From CAWBQO01 sp963790965 (GTDB lineage Bacteria > Bacteroidota > Rhodothermia > Rhodothermales > DASSAV01), in NCBI GenBank assembly GCA_963790965.1, contig CAWBQO010000006.1, positions 372,001 to 436,000 on the forward strand: a stretch of 64,000 nt of DNA, written 5' to 3'. This document shows positions 8,181 through 14,943 of the stretch, in pieces. Every line of letters begins with the position of its first letter. Positions within the stretch are counted from its first letter, which is position 1. A program made the position numbers and the translations under genes. Below the pieces are notes generated by a model. The model searched no databases. It saw nothing but the letters and a program-made list of their open reading frames with translations, and was not told where the DNA came from.

Positions 8181-8308
8181 GTACGACAGATGACCGCTCA
8201 GCCGCGCGGGGCAAGGGGCAGGGCGGTAGGAAGAGGCAAGATAGCACCGCTTCCCGAAAGAGGCAAAGACGCTCACGCCAAGGGTCGGCCTGCGATGGCG
8301 GGTTACAC
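8181..8308 (-). other. attC site (long type) of the DUF6998 cassette
   Basis: Left core GTACGAC (8181-8187, degenerate), then CAGATGACCGCTCAGCCGCG; right core GTTACAC (8302-8308). The TTA of the right core is the stop codon of the upstream cassette gene. Confidence 0.8.
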
Positions 8309-8755
8309 GGCCCGCCCCACGCGAGCGCGAGCCGGGACCCGCTCCATCAACGCCGCCAGCTTCGACGTTGAGATCGACCGCTGACCGTTGCTCTGCATCT
8401 TCCCGGCCGCCACCCATGCGAGGTCGCCCGGCCCGTTGTAGACATCCTCGAACCCGCCCTGATGGTCGAGCTTGATGACCAGCAGGTGCTCCGGCTCGGA
8501 CCGGAGGCCGACCGAACGGCCTTGTATTGCCTTGACTTGGACCTCACGGCCCTCCGGGCAGCAGGCGTCGTGAGCGGGGGCCGAGGCCGTATAGAGGTCG
8601 AGCCCATAGTGGTAGGCGGCGAGAACCTCTCCGATGCTCCCGACGAGGTGGCCGTCGGGGGTAAACTTCCGGCCGGGGAAGTGGACCTCCAGTTCGCCGA
8701 CGACGGCGTAGAGCTGCTGGACGAGGGCGGGGACGGCTTCGATCCCTTCTCTCAT
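8303..8755 (-). CDS. DUF6998-like protein (cassette gene)
   Basis: 150 aa. The core reads HFPGRKFTPDGHLVGSIGEV, then AAYHYGLDLY, EGREVQVKAIQGRSVGL, EPEHLLVIKLD and VYNGPG. This matches the DUF6998 family, whose E...K-type pattern (GSIGEV... VQVKA) resembles the core of PD-(D/E)xK nuclease folds. That relation is an inference from the pattern, not shown. The family is common in integron cassettes and mobile islands. The stop codon TAA lies inside the attC core. Possible defence or nuclease-like role, unproven. Confidence 0.75.
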   Translation of the reverse strand: MREGIEAVPALVQQLYAVVGELEVHFPGRKFTPDGHLVGSIGEVLAAYHYGLDLYTASAPAHDACCPEGREVQVKAIQGRSVGLRSEPEHLLVIKLDHQGGFEDVYNGPGDLAWVAAGKMQSNGQRSISTSKLAALMERVPARARVGRAV

Positions 8756-8778
8756 GTCGTTTCAGGTTGGCAGAGGCC

Positions 8779-8907
8779 GTGTAACGAATGGCCATTCAGC
8801 CGCCGAGAGGTGGTGGCGCAGCGATGGGCCGAAGCTATGACTGGCGGGACTTTCGGACGAGTCGAGGACGCTGACCCTCTCGGTCGGCCTGCAAGAGCGG
8901 GTTATGT
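8779..8907 (-). other. attC site (long type)
   Basis: Cores GTGTAAC (8779-8785) and GTTATGT (8901-8907). Internal arms CCGAGAG / CTCTCGG pair, as expected for a folded attC bottom strand. Confidence 0.8.
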
Positions 8908-8916
8908 GGCGTAGCG

Positions 8917-9648
8917 TCAGAACGGGAGCGGAGATTCGGGGTCTCGAATGCCGGACACGATTGCGATGATGTTGACAACAGACGTTGTCGCCTCAGCACA
9001 AAGGGCAGCAGTTCGGAACGTAGCTGTGCGGCGGTGCTGCAAATCGTTTGCGAGGTCGAGGGACGCCTTTGCGTGCCTGCGAGCCGCTTCGTTGCTGCTA
9101 CCACTCAACTCGGCCACGATGTAGGACTGGAGCATCCGCTTGGCATCGGTCGCGCTGGGCTGTTTGTCATCAATAGACGGGTGGAGGTCTGGGTCGTACA
9201 CGGCTTGAGCGAGCGAGGTGAGGATCTCTCGGCAGAGCAATCCGACCTGCTGGAAGTCCTCTACATCAGAGGCAATGTCGAGTTGGTGCCGGGCCTTGTC
9301 GACCGTACGATCAACTCTTTCCCATCCCGTCGGCTCATCAGCCAGCGCCGACGCACGCTCAAACCTTTGGCCGGTCAACTGATCGATTACCGGGCGGAAG
9401 AGGTCTGAGATGAAGTCGCGGCGCGGCTGCCACCCCTTGATATCGCTGCTCCACTTCCCGTACCACTGCCATAGGTCTTGGTATGGACTTGGGTCCTTGA
9501 GCCCTCGGCTGGCGAGCGGCTTAGCGGTTCTAGCTCGCCTCTGCGTGTACTGGTCGTTGACGTCATCAATGCGAGGGCCGCCCGTGGAGACTGCGATCAT
9601 CAGAGCCCGTTGCGACTCCAACTCACCGAGCAGTTCCTCGTCAGTCAT
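8917..9648 (-). CDS. conserved protein with all-helical C-terminal domain, possible defence function (cassette gene)
   Basis: About 243 aa from the ATG at 9648. The frame is open further upstream, but only because it runs through an attC, so that extension is not real; a GTG at 9672, inside the attC core, is an alternative. The N-terminal half has DLWQWYGKWSSDIKGWQPRRDFISDLF. The C-terminal half (GWERVDRTVDKARHQL...VGLLCREILTSLAQAVYDP...ARRHAKASLDLANDLQHRRTATFRTAALCAEAT) looks all-helical and resembles the C-terminal helical domains attached to abortive-infection-type proteins. I cannot name the family with certainty. It follows a HEPN-like cassette in the array. Confidence 0.65.
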   Translation of the reverse strand: MTDEELLGELESQRALMIAVSTGGPRIDDVNDQYTQRRARTAKPLASRGLKDPSPYQDLWQWYGKWSSDIKGWQPRRDFISDLFRPVIDQLTGQRFERASALADEPTGWERVDRTVDKARHQLDIASDVEDFQQVGLLCREILTSLAQAVYDPDLHPSIDDKQPSATDAKRMLQSYIVAELSGSSNEAARRHAKASLDLANDLQHRRTATFRTAALCAEATTSVVNIIAIVSGIRDPESPLPF

Positions 9649-9670
9649 CGTGTTCCAGTATTGAGTAGCC

Positions 9671-9770
9671 ACATAACGGCCAAGTTCAGCGGCGCGACGC
9701 TGGGCGATGCCGCCGCGGCCATGGTGAAAATGTCGCCCAGCGTTGCGTCCGCTGGAACGCGTTGTTATAC
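9671..9770 (-). other. attC site (100-bp type)
   Basis: Cores ACATAAC (9671-9677) and GTTATAC (9764-9770), with the conserved CGGCCAAGTTCAGCGGC and GTCCGCTGGAACGCG arms. It provides the stop codon of the HEPN-like cassette. Confidence 0.9.
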
Positions 9771-10268
9771 GCCGTCTTCGGCGTCGCTGAGAACCTTCTC
9801 TAAGGCTCGTTGATAGTCGGCGTCCGTTACGCCGCGTTGTTTCCCCCACTCATTTGAGATCACCGTAAGGTCGGCATCGAAGCTGTTGAGAAACTCGACG
9901 ATGTCCTGTAATTCGCCGATCATTTGCTGACGGCCTCGCTCCGATGCAAACTGGCCTGCCCGCTCCCAAAAGTAATGATGCGCAAGCCAATTCCGGTACT
10001 TCAGCGCTTGATTGAGGGCATCTTCTAAATCGCTCGACAAATTCGCGGACTTCCGAAGTTGAGATATGAGGCCGCCAAGCGTCTTCTTGAACAAGGAATG
10101 GAGTAGGCTATCGTACTCGGAGCGCGTAATCCTCTTGGGGCCAGGCCCGTAGACGGTAGCCAAGAGTATCGCCAGTTGTCGCTCGACACACTGGCTTTGA
10201 CACACAGCCAGCCCGAATCGGGCGTACACCTCTCTAATTTGCGCCGATATGGGGTCGAGTTCTTCCAC
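9765..10268 (-). CDS. HEPN-like protein (cassette gene)
   Basis: 167 aa, predicted mostly helical. Residues RNWLAHH fit the HEPN R-x4-H signature (R-N-W-L-A-H) that forms the RNase centre of many toxin and abortive-infection proteins. It is preceded by a long helical region (SAQIREVYARFGLAVCQSQCVERQLAILLA) and followed by YFWERA and a coiled region. HEPN proteins often act as ribonuclease toxins or phage-defence effectors; activity here is inference. No antitoxin gene (for example MNT) is adjacent. It is the first cassette after internal attI module 1, so its transcription probably starts at that module's promoter about 140 bp upstream. The stop codon TAA lies in the attC core. Confidence 0.7.
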   Translation of the reverse strand: MEELDPISAQIREVYARFGLAVCQSQCVERQLAILLATVYGPGPKRITRSEYDSLLHSLFKKTLGGLISQLRKSANLSSDLEDALNQALKYRNWLAHHYFWERAGQFASERGRQQMIGELQDIVEFLNSFDADLTVISNEWGKQRGVTDADYQRALEKVLSDAEDGV

Positions 10269-10406
10269 TGCCTTTCAACGGCGCATAACTACTATTAGGC
10301 TGAACCGGTGCAGATAACACGCAAAAACGAAGCAGGCTATGTTCCTTCTGAACAACTACGTGCACGAAGGCGTGCGCGTCATCTGTATACGGATTGTTAC
10401 GATCTG

Positions 10407-10436
10407 CAAGGTACATACGGTTTTGTGATGTGTCAA
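10407..10436 (-). promoter_or_regulatory. predicted cassette promoter Pc, module 1
   Basis: On the minus strand TTG (10436-10434), 20 nt, then TACCTTG (10413-10407). This is the Bacteroidota -33 TTG / -7 TAnnTTTG arrangement, reading into the HEPN cassette. Spacing is identical in all four copies. Confidence 0.6.
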
Positions 10437-10454
10437 TAGAATAAACACATTTCT

Positions 10455-10522
10455 ATGGCCTCTGGTCGCCTTCTTGACCTCCTCCGCGCTGCCTGCCGGA
10501 CACGCCACTTAAGCCGCCGAAC
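10455..10522 (+). pseudogene. intI: intI 5' fragment (integron integrase), module 1
   Basis: Starts ATG at 10455 and reads MASGRLLDLLRAACRTRHLS then RR before it is cut in the next codon. The pattern LLD-x2-R-x4-R-x-RHLS-xRT is the start of the core-binding domain of IntI tyrosine recombinases. As in ordinary integrons it is divergent from the cassettes. Everything after codon 23 is replaced by an attC. Confidence 0.7.
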
Positions 10523-10575
10523 ACCTGAATTAAGCCGACTTGCGAAGCAAGTTCGGCTTGAATGAATTGTTAGGG
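10516..10575 (-). other. attC site (short 60-bp type), fused to intI fragment
   Basis: Right core GTTAGGG (10569-10575). Near-perfect arms TAAGCCGACTTGC / GCAAGTTCGGCTT enclose a GAA loop. Left core is GCCGAAC (10516-10522), contributed by the intI fragment. Confidence 0.85.
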
Positions 10576-10576
10576 C

Positions 10577-10900
10577 TCACGCCCGGTACTCCAGCGTTGC
10601 GTGACTGCGACCAGCGGCTTTCTCTAGTAGAACGATCAACCGATCATTGAGCTTGAGATAGTTTGGAATGCTGTGGCTGCCACTGGTGAAGCGGAGTTGA
10701 TAGTATTCACCATACCCGGCGGTGCCATGATAGATCTCGGCCTCGTACCTCTCCCCACGTGGGAGTGTGACTACGACATTCTTGTGGTCGAGTCCGAGCG
10801 AGCGCAACTCCTCGTAGGCGAGCTGGCTCTTTGGAATAGTGATTGGATGGCCAGAGCCGTCAGGAAACGACTTGTTTGCTGTGAACTCGAAGCTCGCCAT
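10577..10900 (-). CDS. hypothetical cassette protein
   Basis: 107 aa. A strong ribosome-binding site (AGGGGGAT) lies just before the ATG at 10900. The protein is beta-rich: HPITIPKSQLAYEELRSLGL, VVVTLPRGERYEAEIYHGTAGYGEYYQLRF and IPNYLKLNDRLIVLLE. The alternating strand pattern with a final 'L-K-x-x-D-R-L-I' strand resembles small DNA-binding pseudo-barrels such as EcoRII-N/B3. That is only a shape similarity and no family is claimed. It ends at a TGA directly behind the short attC and precedes internal module 1. Confidence 0.65.
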   Translation of the reverse strand: MASFEFTANKSFPDGSGHPITIPKSQLAYEELRSLGLDHKNVVVTLPRGERYEAEIYHGTAGYGEYYQLRFTSGSHSIPNYLKLNDRLIVLLEKAAGRSHATLEYRA

Positions 10901-10915
10901 GAATCCCCCTGTGAG

Positions 10916-11017
10916 CCCTAACGGCCAAGTTCAGCGGCGCTGAAGCGGGCCGCGGTTGATGAGTACATGAGCGAAAACGTCGCCCCGCTTGGGGTCCGCT
11001 GAAACGCGTTGTTATAC
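10916..11017 (-). other. attC site (102-bp type)
   Basis: Cores CCCTAAC (10916-10922) and GTTATAC (11011-11017), with CGGCCAAGTTCAGCGGCGC and GGGGTCCGCTGAAACGCG arms. It supplies the stop codon of the membrane-protein cassette. Confidence 0.9.
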
Positions 11018-11647
11018 CGCATCTCGGCTGTCATCAATTGCGTTGTCAATCGCAGCCTTCAGCTTCTTGAGTACATCCGTCAGTTCACGGATTTGCTTCT
11101 CTATCGGATCAGGGTTTGTGAATGTGTAAGTGTAGGGCCTCAGGTCGACCGTCGTCGTTTCACGAACTGTCTTACCTAAGAACGAATACGTCGACGTAAT
11201 CCGAAAAACGAGTGGCTGTTTCTCCTCATCGTTGTTCTTGCCATGCAAGATAATCCCAGGTCCGAGGGAAAAAGTCAGTTCAGCACCTGGCGGAAAGCTC
11301 TCAATTGAATTTGTAAAGGCGTGCAGCTTAGCGAGGTTGTAGTTCTCATTGGTACCGAGCTGGTAGAAGTCTCTATCTATTTCGAGCCGCAGATTCTCGG
11401 CGTTGGTGTTACCCGTATTGCATATTCGCAAGTTCAGCAACGCGTTCGACGTCAGCCTGTGAGTTACAGTTATGTACGGCCTGTATGTTGCCTCTATCTG
11501 CTCACGCATGACAGAGATTGATCCTTCACTAGCTTTGACTGACCGTTCCGTGGCGTTCGCAATTTTCCACGTTAGCCATGCATAGACTCCAGTGATTACG
11601 ACTAGAATGACCGTAAGTCCGAGAGTCGCCAAGCTTATCCACTCCAT
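11012..11647 (-). CDS. single-pass membrane protein, unknown (cassette gene)
   Basis: 211 aa from the ATG at 11647. Longer in-frame versions run into the attI module and are unlikely. One N-terminal transmembrane helix (about residues 6-25, LATLGLTVILVVITGVYAW) is followed by a short coiled linker (NATERSVKASEGSISVMREQ) and a beta-rich soluble domain (YRPYITVTHRL...LRICNTGNTNAENLRLEI). The C-terminal helix is DPIEKQIRELTDVLKKLKAA. Proteins of this architecture are frequent in mobile DNA but functionally uncharacterised. First cassette after module 2, so probably expressed from its promoter about 145 bp upstream. TAA stop inside the attC core. Confidence 0.75.
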   Translation of the reverse strand: MEWISLATLGLTVILVVITGVYAWLTWKIANATERSVKASEGSISVMREQIEATYRPYITVTHRLTSNALLNLRICNTGNTNAENLRLEIDRDFYQLGTNENYNLAKLHAFTNSIESFPPGAELTFSLGPGIILHGKNNDEEKQPLVFRITSTYSFLGKTVRETTTVDLRPYTYTFTNPDPIEKQIRELTDVLKKLKAAIDNAIDDSRDAV

Positions 11648-11791
11648 TGTTGCGTAAAGCTCATGCGGCAGAACTATTATTAGGCTGAACCGGTGCAGAT
11701 AACACGCAAAAACGAAACAGGCTATGTTCCTTCTTAACAACTACGTGCACGAAGGCGTGCGCGTCATCTGTATACGGATTGTTGCGATCTG

Positions 11792-11821
11792 CAAGGTACA
11801 TACGGTTTTGTGATGTATCAA
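11792..11821 (-). promoter_or_regulatory. predicted cassette promoter Pc, module 2
   Basis: TTG (11821-11819), N20, TACCTTG (11798-11792) on the minus strand, reading into the membrane-protein cassette. Confidence 0.6.
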
Positions 11822-11839
11822 TAGAATAAACACATTTCT

Positions 11840-11910
11840 ATGGCCTCTGAACCTCGCCTTCTTGACCTCCTCCGCGCTGCCTGCCGGACACGCCACTTAA
11901 GCCGCCGAAC
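11840..11910 (+). pseudogene. intI: intI 5' fragment, module 2
   Basis: ATG at 11840; 23 codons beginning MASEPRLLDLLRAACRTRHL and continuing SRR, then two bases of codon 24 before the attC junction. This is the N-terminal core-binding segment of an integron integrase; the rest is absent. Confidence 0.75.
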
Positions 11911-12005
11911 AGTCAAGTTCAGCGGCGCTGAAGCGGGCCTGGGATGATGCGTACGCGAGCAAAAACATCGCCCCGCTCAGCGTCCGCTGGAACGCGTTGT
12001 TATGC
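11904..12005 (-). other. attC site (102-bp type), fused to intI fragment
   Basis: Right core GTTATGC (11999-12005). The left core GCCGAAC comes from intI. Inner arms AAGTTCAGCGGCGC and GCGTCCGCTGGAACGCG match the other 100-bp sites. Confidence 0.9.
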
Positions 12006-12014
12006 CTCCTCTTC

Positions 12015-12464
12015 TCAGCGTGCCATTTCCGGACAGACATAAGGTACGTCAGCTTCCTGATATCGCTCCGTCAACGTGTCGCCGACCAGCATCAAACGCA
12101 TTTCCAGTTCCTTTGGCCCGACCATCTTCAGATGCGCCTCGACTTCTGCGGTGTCCTCCCGCCATACGACGACCGAATCGGAGCGCCTCTCCCACTTCGC
12201 CAAACGATACGTCTCCCAGCAAGAGTCCATCACGAGCATGCCGTTTGCGAGGAAGATCCGTAGATCTCCAGGCCGATTGTTCTCGCTGTTGTTGATCCAG
12301 AGACGGTTTACCCAGGGTACCGTGTCGGAAACGGCTACGGGGTGATTAACGGGGGTGGTCGTCGAGTCGGTGGCTAAGACTCGGTTGGAAGCCGTGTCCG
12401 CCGGCTGGCAACCGAAACCAACGAGCAGTAAGGAGAGGAGGAGACCGTATCGCATCGTCTTCAT
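12015..12464 (-). CDS. lipoprotein, unknown function (cassette gene)
   Basis: 149 aa with a signal peptide and lipobox LLVGFGC (Cys 19), so exported and lipid-anchored. The mature part after the Thr/Ser-rich linker is a small beta-rich domain (NRLWINNSENNRPGDLRIFLANGM...LAKWERRSDSVVVWREDTAEVEAHLKMVG). The pattern resembles small lipocalin-like or META-like lipoproteins of Bacteroidota, but I cannot assign one. Its ATG overlaps the TGA of the preceding cassette gene (ATGA at 12464-12461), which is unusual because an attC lies between the two ancestral genes. The stop is followed by the attC fused to module 2. Confidence 0.75.
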   Translation of the reverse strand: MKTMRYGLLLSLLLVGFGCQPADTASNRVLATDSTTTPVNHPVAVSDTVPWVNRLWINNSENNRPGDLRIFLANGMLVMDSCWETYRLAKWERRSDSVVVWREDTAEVEAHLKMVGPKELEMRLMLVGDTLTERYQEADVPYVCPEMAR

Positions 12465-13333
12465 GGTGCTTCAGGAGGCATAACGGCCAAGTTCAGCGGC
12501 GCGGCGCTGGCCGATGCCGTCGCGCCCGCGGTGAAAACGTCGCCCAGCGTTGCGTCCGCTGTAACGCGTTGTGAGGAGGCCTCCCCGTTCAATGATGGCA
12601 AGTCCGAGAGCGTTACATGTACAGGTGTGTTGCCCGCTTCTACGGTTGCAAGATTCAGAATGAGGAGCCTCACCGCCACATCGATCCAGCGTTTTTCCTG
12701 TCTTGTTAAAGCTTTCTCCTGCGGGGCCACCGCTTTTCGAGCCGAAGTATGGTCCCCTCGCGTCGAAGTAAGCTCACCCAACTTACGGAGAACGACTTTG
12801 TCCATCTGGTATAAAGATGCCGCCTGCATCCGATTCCCGGCCGCTCTTTCGGCTACAGTAAGCGCATAGTAGGCTGCTGACTGAATCGGCTCCCCGATTC
12901 CATAGACGGAATGCTGGTATCTCTCCCACGCTGCCTGGATTTCCGCAGCAAACCGCGTGGTTGGAGCAGGAGGATAGAACCTCAGTTCCATTATCAGCGA
13001 CCCTTTGTCGTCCTTCTCATACTCCAGTTCCTCGGGAGAATGCTGCGTCTCATCATCGAGCGTGCCCAAAGCCTGTGCCCCGAGAAATGCGAAGCGGAAG
13101 ATCCTGGACGGATTTCTCCTGACTTCCGCTTCAAGCCTCCAAGCTGTAAGGAGAGGATTCGACAGTTTGCGAGCCTCGGCTATTGTCGGACACGGGCGCT
13201 CGAATGAAAGTGTAAGCACTTCATCTCGCAGCTCAAAAGAGCCTACTTCAAAACGCCCCGCCACTGGAGCCGGATCAAAGAAGAGGGAGGGCGTATCCAG
13301 CCTATAATGTAGTTTGGTTACTCCTACTTCCAC
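12461..13333 (-). CDS. hypothetical cassette protein extended by read-through of its attC
   Basis: 290 aa from GTG at 13333. The conserved part (about 250 residues) has YGIGEPIQSAAYYALTVAERAAGNRMQAA and QEKRWIDVAVRLLILNLATVE. It looks helical in its second half and belongs to no family I recognise. The ancestral stop should lie in the attC core: other cassettes have GTTA here, giving TAA. A T-to-G change at 12573 turns the core into GTGAGGA and the stop into TCA, so translation continues through the whole attC (SSQRVTADATLGDVFTAGAT...) and stops in an ATGA overlap with the lipoprotein gene. The attC-encoded tail is Ala/Thr-rich. Confidence 0.7.
   Translation of the reverse strand: MEVGVTKLHYRLDTPSLFFDPAPVAGRFEVGSFELRDEVLTLSFERPCPTIAEARKLSNPLLTAWRLEAEVRRNPSRIFRFAFLGAQALGTLDDETQHSPEELEYEKDDKGSLIMELRFYPPAPTTRFAAEIQAAWERYQHSVYGIGEPIQSAAYYALTVAERAAGNRMQAASLYQMDKVVLRKLGELTSTRGDHTSARKAVAPQEKALTRQEKRWIDVAVRLLILNLATVEAGNTPVHVTLSDLPSLNGEASSQRVTADATLGDVFTAGATASASAAPLNLAVMPPEAP
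12478..12577 (-). other. attC site (100-bp type) with mutated core
   Basis: Left core GCATAAC (12478-12484). Right core GTGAGGA (12571-12577), where GTTAGGA is expected; the first TT of the recombination triplet is disrupted. Arms are otherwise standard. Recombination at this core should be impaired. Confidence 0.85.
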
Positions 13334-13372
13334 TCTCTTTTGCGATATTAAGGTTGTTGGTGTTTCCTGGCC

Positions 13373-13472
13373 GCCTAACGGCCAAGTTCAGCGGCGCAAT
13401 GCTGGCTGGGGATGCCGCGTCCGAGGTGAAAACGTCACCCAGCGTTGCGTCCGCTGGAACCCGTTGTTAGGT
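13373..13472 (-). other. attC site (100-bp type)
   Basis: Textbook cores GCCTAAC (13373-13379) and GTTAGGT (13466-13472), with CGGCCAAGTTCAGCGGCGC and GCGTCCGCTGGAACCCG arms. Confidence 0.92.
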
Positions 13473-13478
13473 GCCTCT

Positions 13479-14246
13479 CTACGCGGCAAGCTCTTCAGCG
13501 TATGAACTTCTGGCTGTCCACGGAATAGGCTTGACGTCATAGCTGCCCAGCGCCTCTATGGCAGAATAGTTGGGCTCCTTAACCGCGTCATTTAGGATCG
13601 CAACGGCTTGAGAGTTTGGTGGACGCACGTCGCGAGTATCGTTCCACGCCATTATCAACCGTTCAACACTGGCGCGATCTGGCCGATTGATTACTTTCAC
13701 AACGCGTTCCGGTGCAAGTCGCGATGGTGGTATAACGAAGTCAAAATGATGGTCGTATCCCGACTTACCAGTAAACTTTACGCTCTCTGTAAACCGCACA
13801 TCCAAATTCCTAAGCCATTGCTGGACTTCTTCGATGAATATGCTTATGACAGTCGATGAAGCAGTATGAAAAAGGTCACCGACCCCGATAATAGCCTGGA
13901 TTAGGCTGTGCTTCTTCCGCGCAAAGTCACTTGGGTTCGTATGAACGATTAGTTCATCTCCACTCAGGTCAATCCCTAATCGGCGAGTAACCGTGAGTAG
14001 AAGTTCTTGGCGCCGTTCGGTTGAGATATCACAGCCTGACGCCAACAAGTCGCGGATGGTGTAGCCATCATCCGTGAGGAGCCACCCACCGTCGTTCTGC
14101 TTGGCATATAGCTGAATATGGTCGTTATGGTGATCCAGGAAGGGCGTAGTAATCTCTATGAAGCCGTCTCCTTCACGTAGATCGGTTTCCTGCTTGAGCC
14201 AAGCCCAGTATTCCTTAATCAGGCTATGTAGCTGATCTGTGCTCAA
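13479..14246 (-). CDS. DUF1828/DUF1829 domain protein (second gene of a two-gene cassette)
   Basis: 255 aa. N-terminal DUF1828 is recognisable from FIEITTPFLDHHNDHIQLYAKQ and GGWLLTDDGYTIRDLLASG (about residues 28-70). The C-terminal DUF1829 part carries KFTGKSGYDHHFDFVIP and ERVVKVINRP. The order and length match the family, which is often found on mobile elements next to a DUF6978 gene, as here. The start overlaps the upstream stop (ATGA at 14246-14243), so the two proteins are translationally coupled and probably act together. No enzymatic residues are known. A toxin-antitoxin or defence role is a guess from context. Confidence 0.85.
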   Translation of the reverse strand: MSTDQLHSLIKEYWAWLKQETDLREGDGFIEITTPFLDHHNDHIQLYAKQNDGGWLLTDDGYTIRDLLASGCDISTERRQELLLTVTRRLGIDLSGDELIVHTNPSDFARKKHSLIQAIIGVGDLFHTASSTVISIFIEEVQQWLRNLDVRFTESVKFTGKSGYDHHFDFVIPPSRLAPERVVKVINRPDRASVERLIMAWNDTRDVRPPNSQAVAILNDAVKEPNYSAIEALGSYDVKPIPWTARSSYAEELAA

Positions 14247-14695
14247 AACAGCGAGAAGTTAACAGTGGGGAGGTCCTGGATATTGCAGTAGTTAACGAAG
14301 TCACGGAGAGTTTGTTGAAGATCGTTAACGTCATGGAAGATACTCGGATCGACATCAACTGCCCAAGCGTCAGCAAATCCTTCACGGTATAGGTGCATAT
14401 GGGAACGCCCCACCTTCGAACCGTCGGGATTTGTATGAGGCGCACCGTTTATGTCTAGTCTAATCAGTGGGATAGCCGTTCTAACCCGCACGTTGTGGCT
14501 GACCTTCGTTAAGGCCAAACGTCCTCGCGTAACATCAAAGTGGAATCTCTCCCGTTTGTCCTTGGTGTGTAAGATGACGCATATGCTCCCACCGGGGCCT
14601 GGGTAGTTGACGGCCTTCTTGTCCTCGCACCTTTTCTCTGCCGCTATTAGGGCATCTGCCTCCTCTTGGCTTAGTATCGGTTCAGGCATGGACAA
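14243..14695 (-). CDS. DUF6978-like protein (first gene of a two-gene cassette)
   Basis: 150 aa. Typical stretches: LSQEEADALIAAEK, ICVILHTKDKRERFHFDVTRGRL, PLIRLDINGAPHTNPDG and HMHLYREGFADAWAVDVD. These fit the DUF6978 family, which pairs with DUF1828 proteins. An AGGAGGGGGAAT tract lies about 50 nt upstream, but the immediate start context is weak (GGTTGTCC-ATG). The gene begins about 80 nt from the core of internal module 3, so the module's promoter should drive this operon. Lower GC than chromosomal neighbours. A functional unit with the next gene is very likely; the activity is unknown. Confidence 0.8.
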   Translation of the reverse strand: MSMPEPILSQEEADALIAAEKRCEDKKAVNYPGPGGSICVILHTKDKRERFHFDVTRGRLALTKVSHNVRVRTAIPLIRLDINGAPHTNPDGSKVGRSHMHLYREGFADAWAVDVDPSIFHDVNDLQQTLRDFVNYCNIQDLPTVNFSLF

Positions 14696-14895
14696 CCTTA
14701 TGTCATAGTGTACACATTACCTTCTATTCGCCTCAATTCCCCCTCCTTCGCTTCAAAATGGCACTTGAGGCACCTAACTATTATTAGGCTGAACCGGTGC
14801 AGATAACACGCAAAAACGAAACAGGCTATGTTCCTTCTGAACAACTACGTGCACGAAGGCGTGCGCGTTATCTGCATACGGATTGTTACGATCTG

Positions 14896-14925
14896 CAAGG
14901 TACATACGGTTTTGTGATGTGTCAA
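14896..14925 (-). promoter_or_regulatory. predicted cassette promoter Pc, module 3
   Basis: TTG (14925-14923), N20, TACCTTG (14902-14896) on the minus strand, reading into the DUF6978-DUF1828 cassette. Confidence 0.6.
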
Positions 14926-14943
14926 TAGAATAAACACATTTCT

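Larger units (their letters stand above)
10284..10522 (-). repeat. internal attI-Pc-delta-intI module, copy 1
   Basis: A 239-bp unit. On the minus strand it runs from GTTCGGC (10522-10516, inside intI codon 24) through the intI start region and a promoter to an attI-like end and core GTTATGC (10290-10284), immediately upstream of the HEPN cassette. It differs from copies 2 and 3 at a handful of positions, including a 3-nt deletion at intI codons 4-5. It is joined at 10516-10522 to a 60-bp attC. Confidence 0.85.
11668..11910 (-). repeat. internal attI-Pc-delta-intI module, copy 2
   Basis: A 243-bp unit ending (minus strand) in core GTTCTGC (11674-11668). It is almost identical to copies 1 and 3. 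The intI end GCCGAAC (11904-11910) is joined directly to the arms of a 102-bp attC. Confidence 0.85.

Noticed and set aside
8917..9849. A 310-aa version of the helical cassette protein
   Set aside because: The first 67 residues are translated from an attC and the neighbouring cassette; the start at 9648 is the plausible one.
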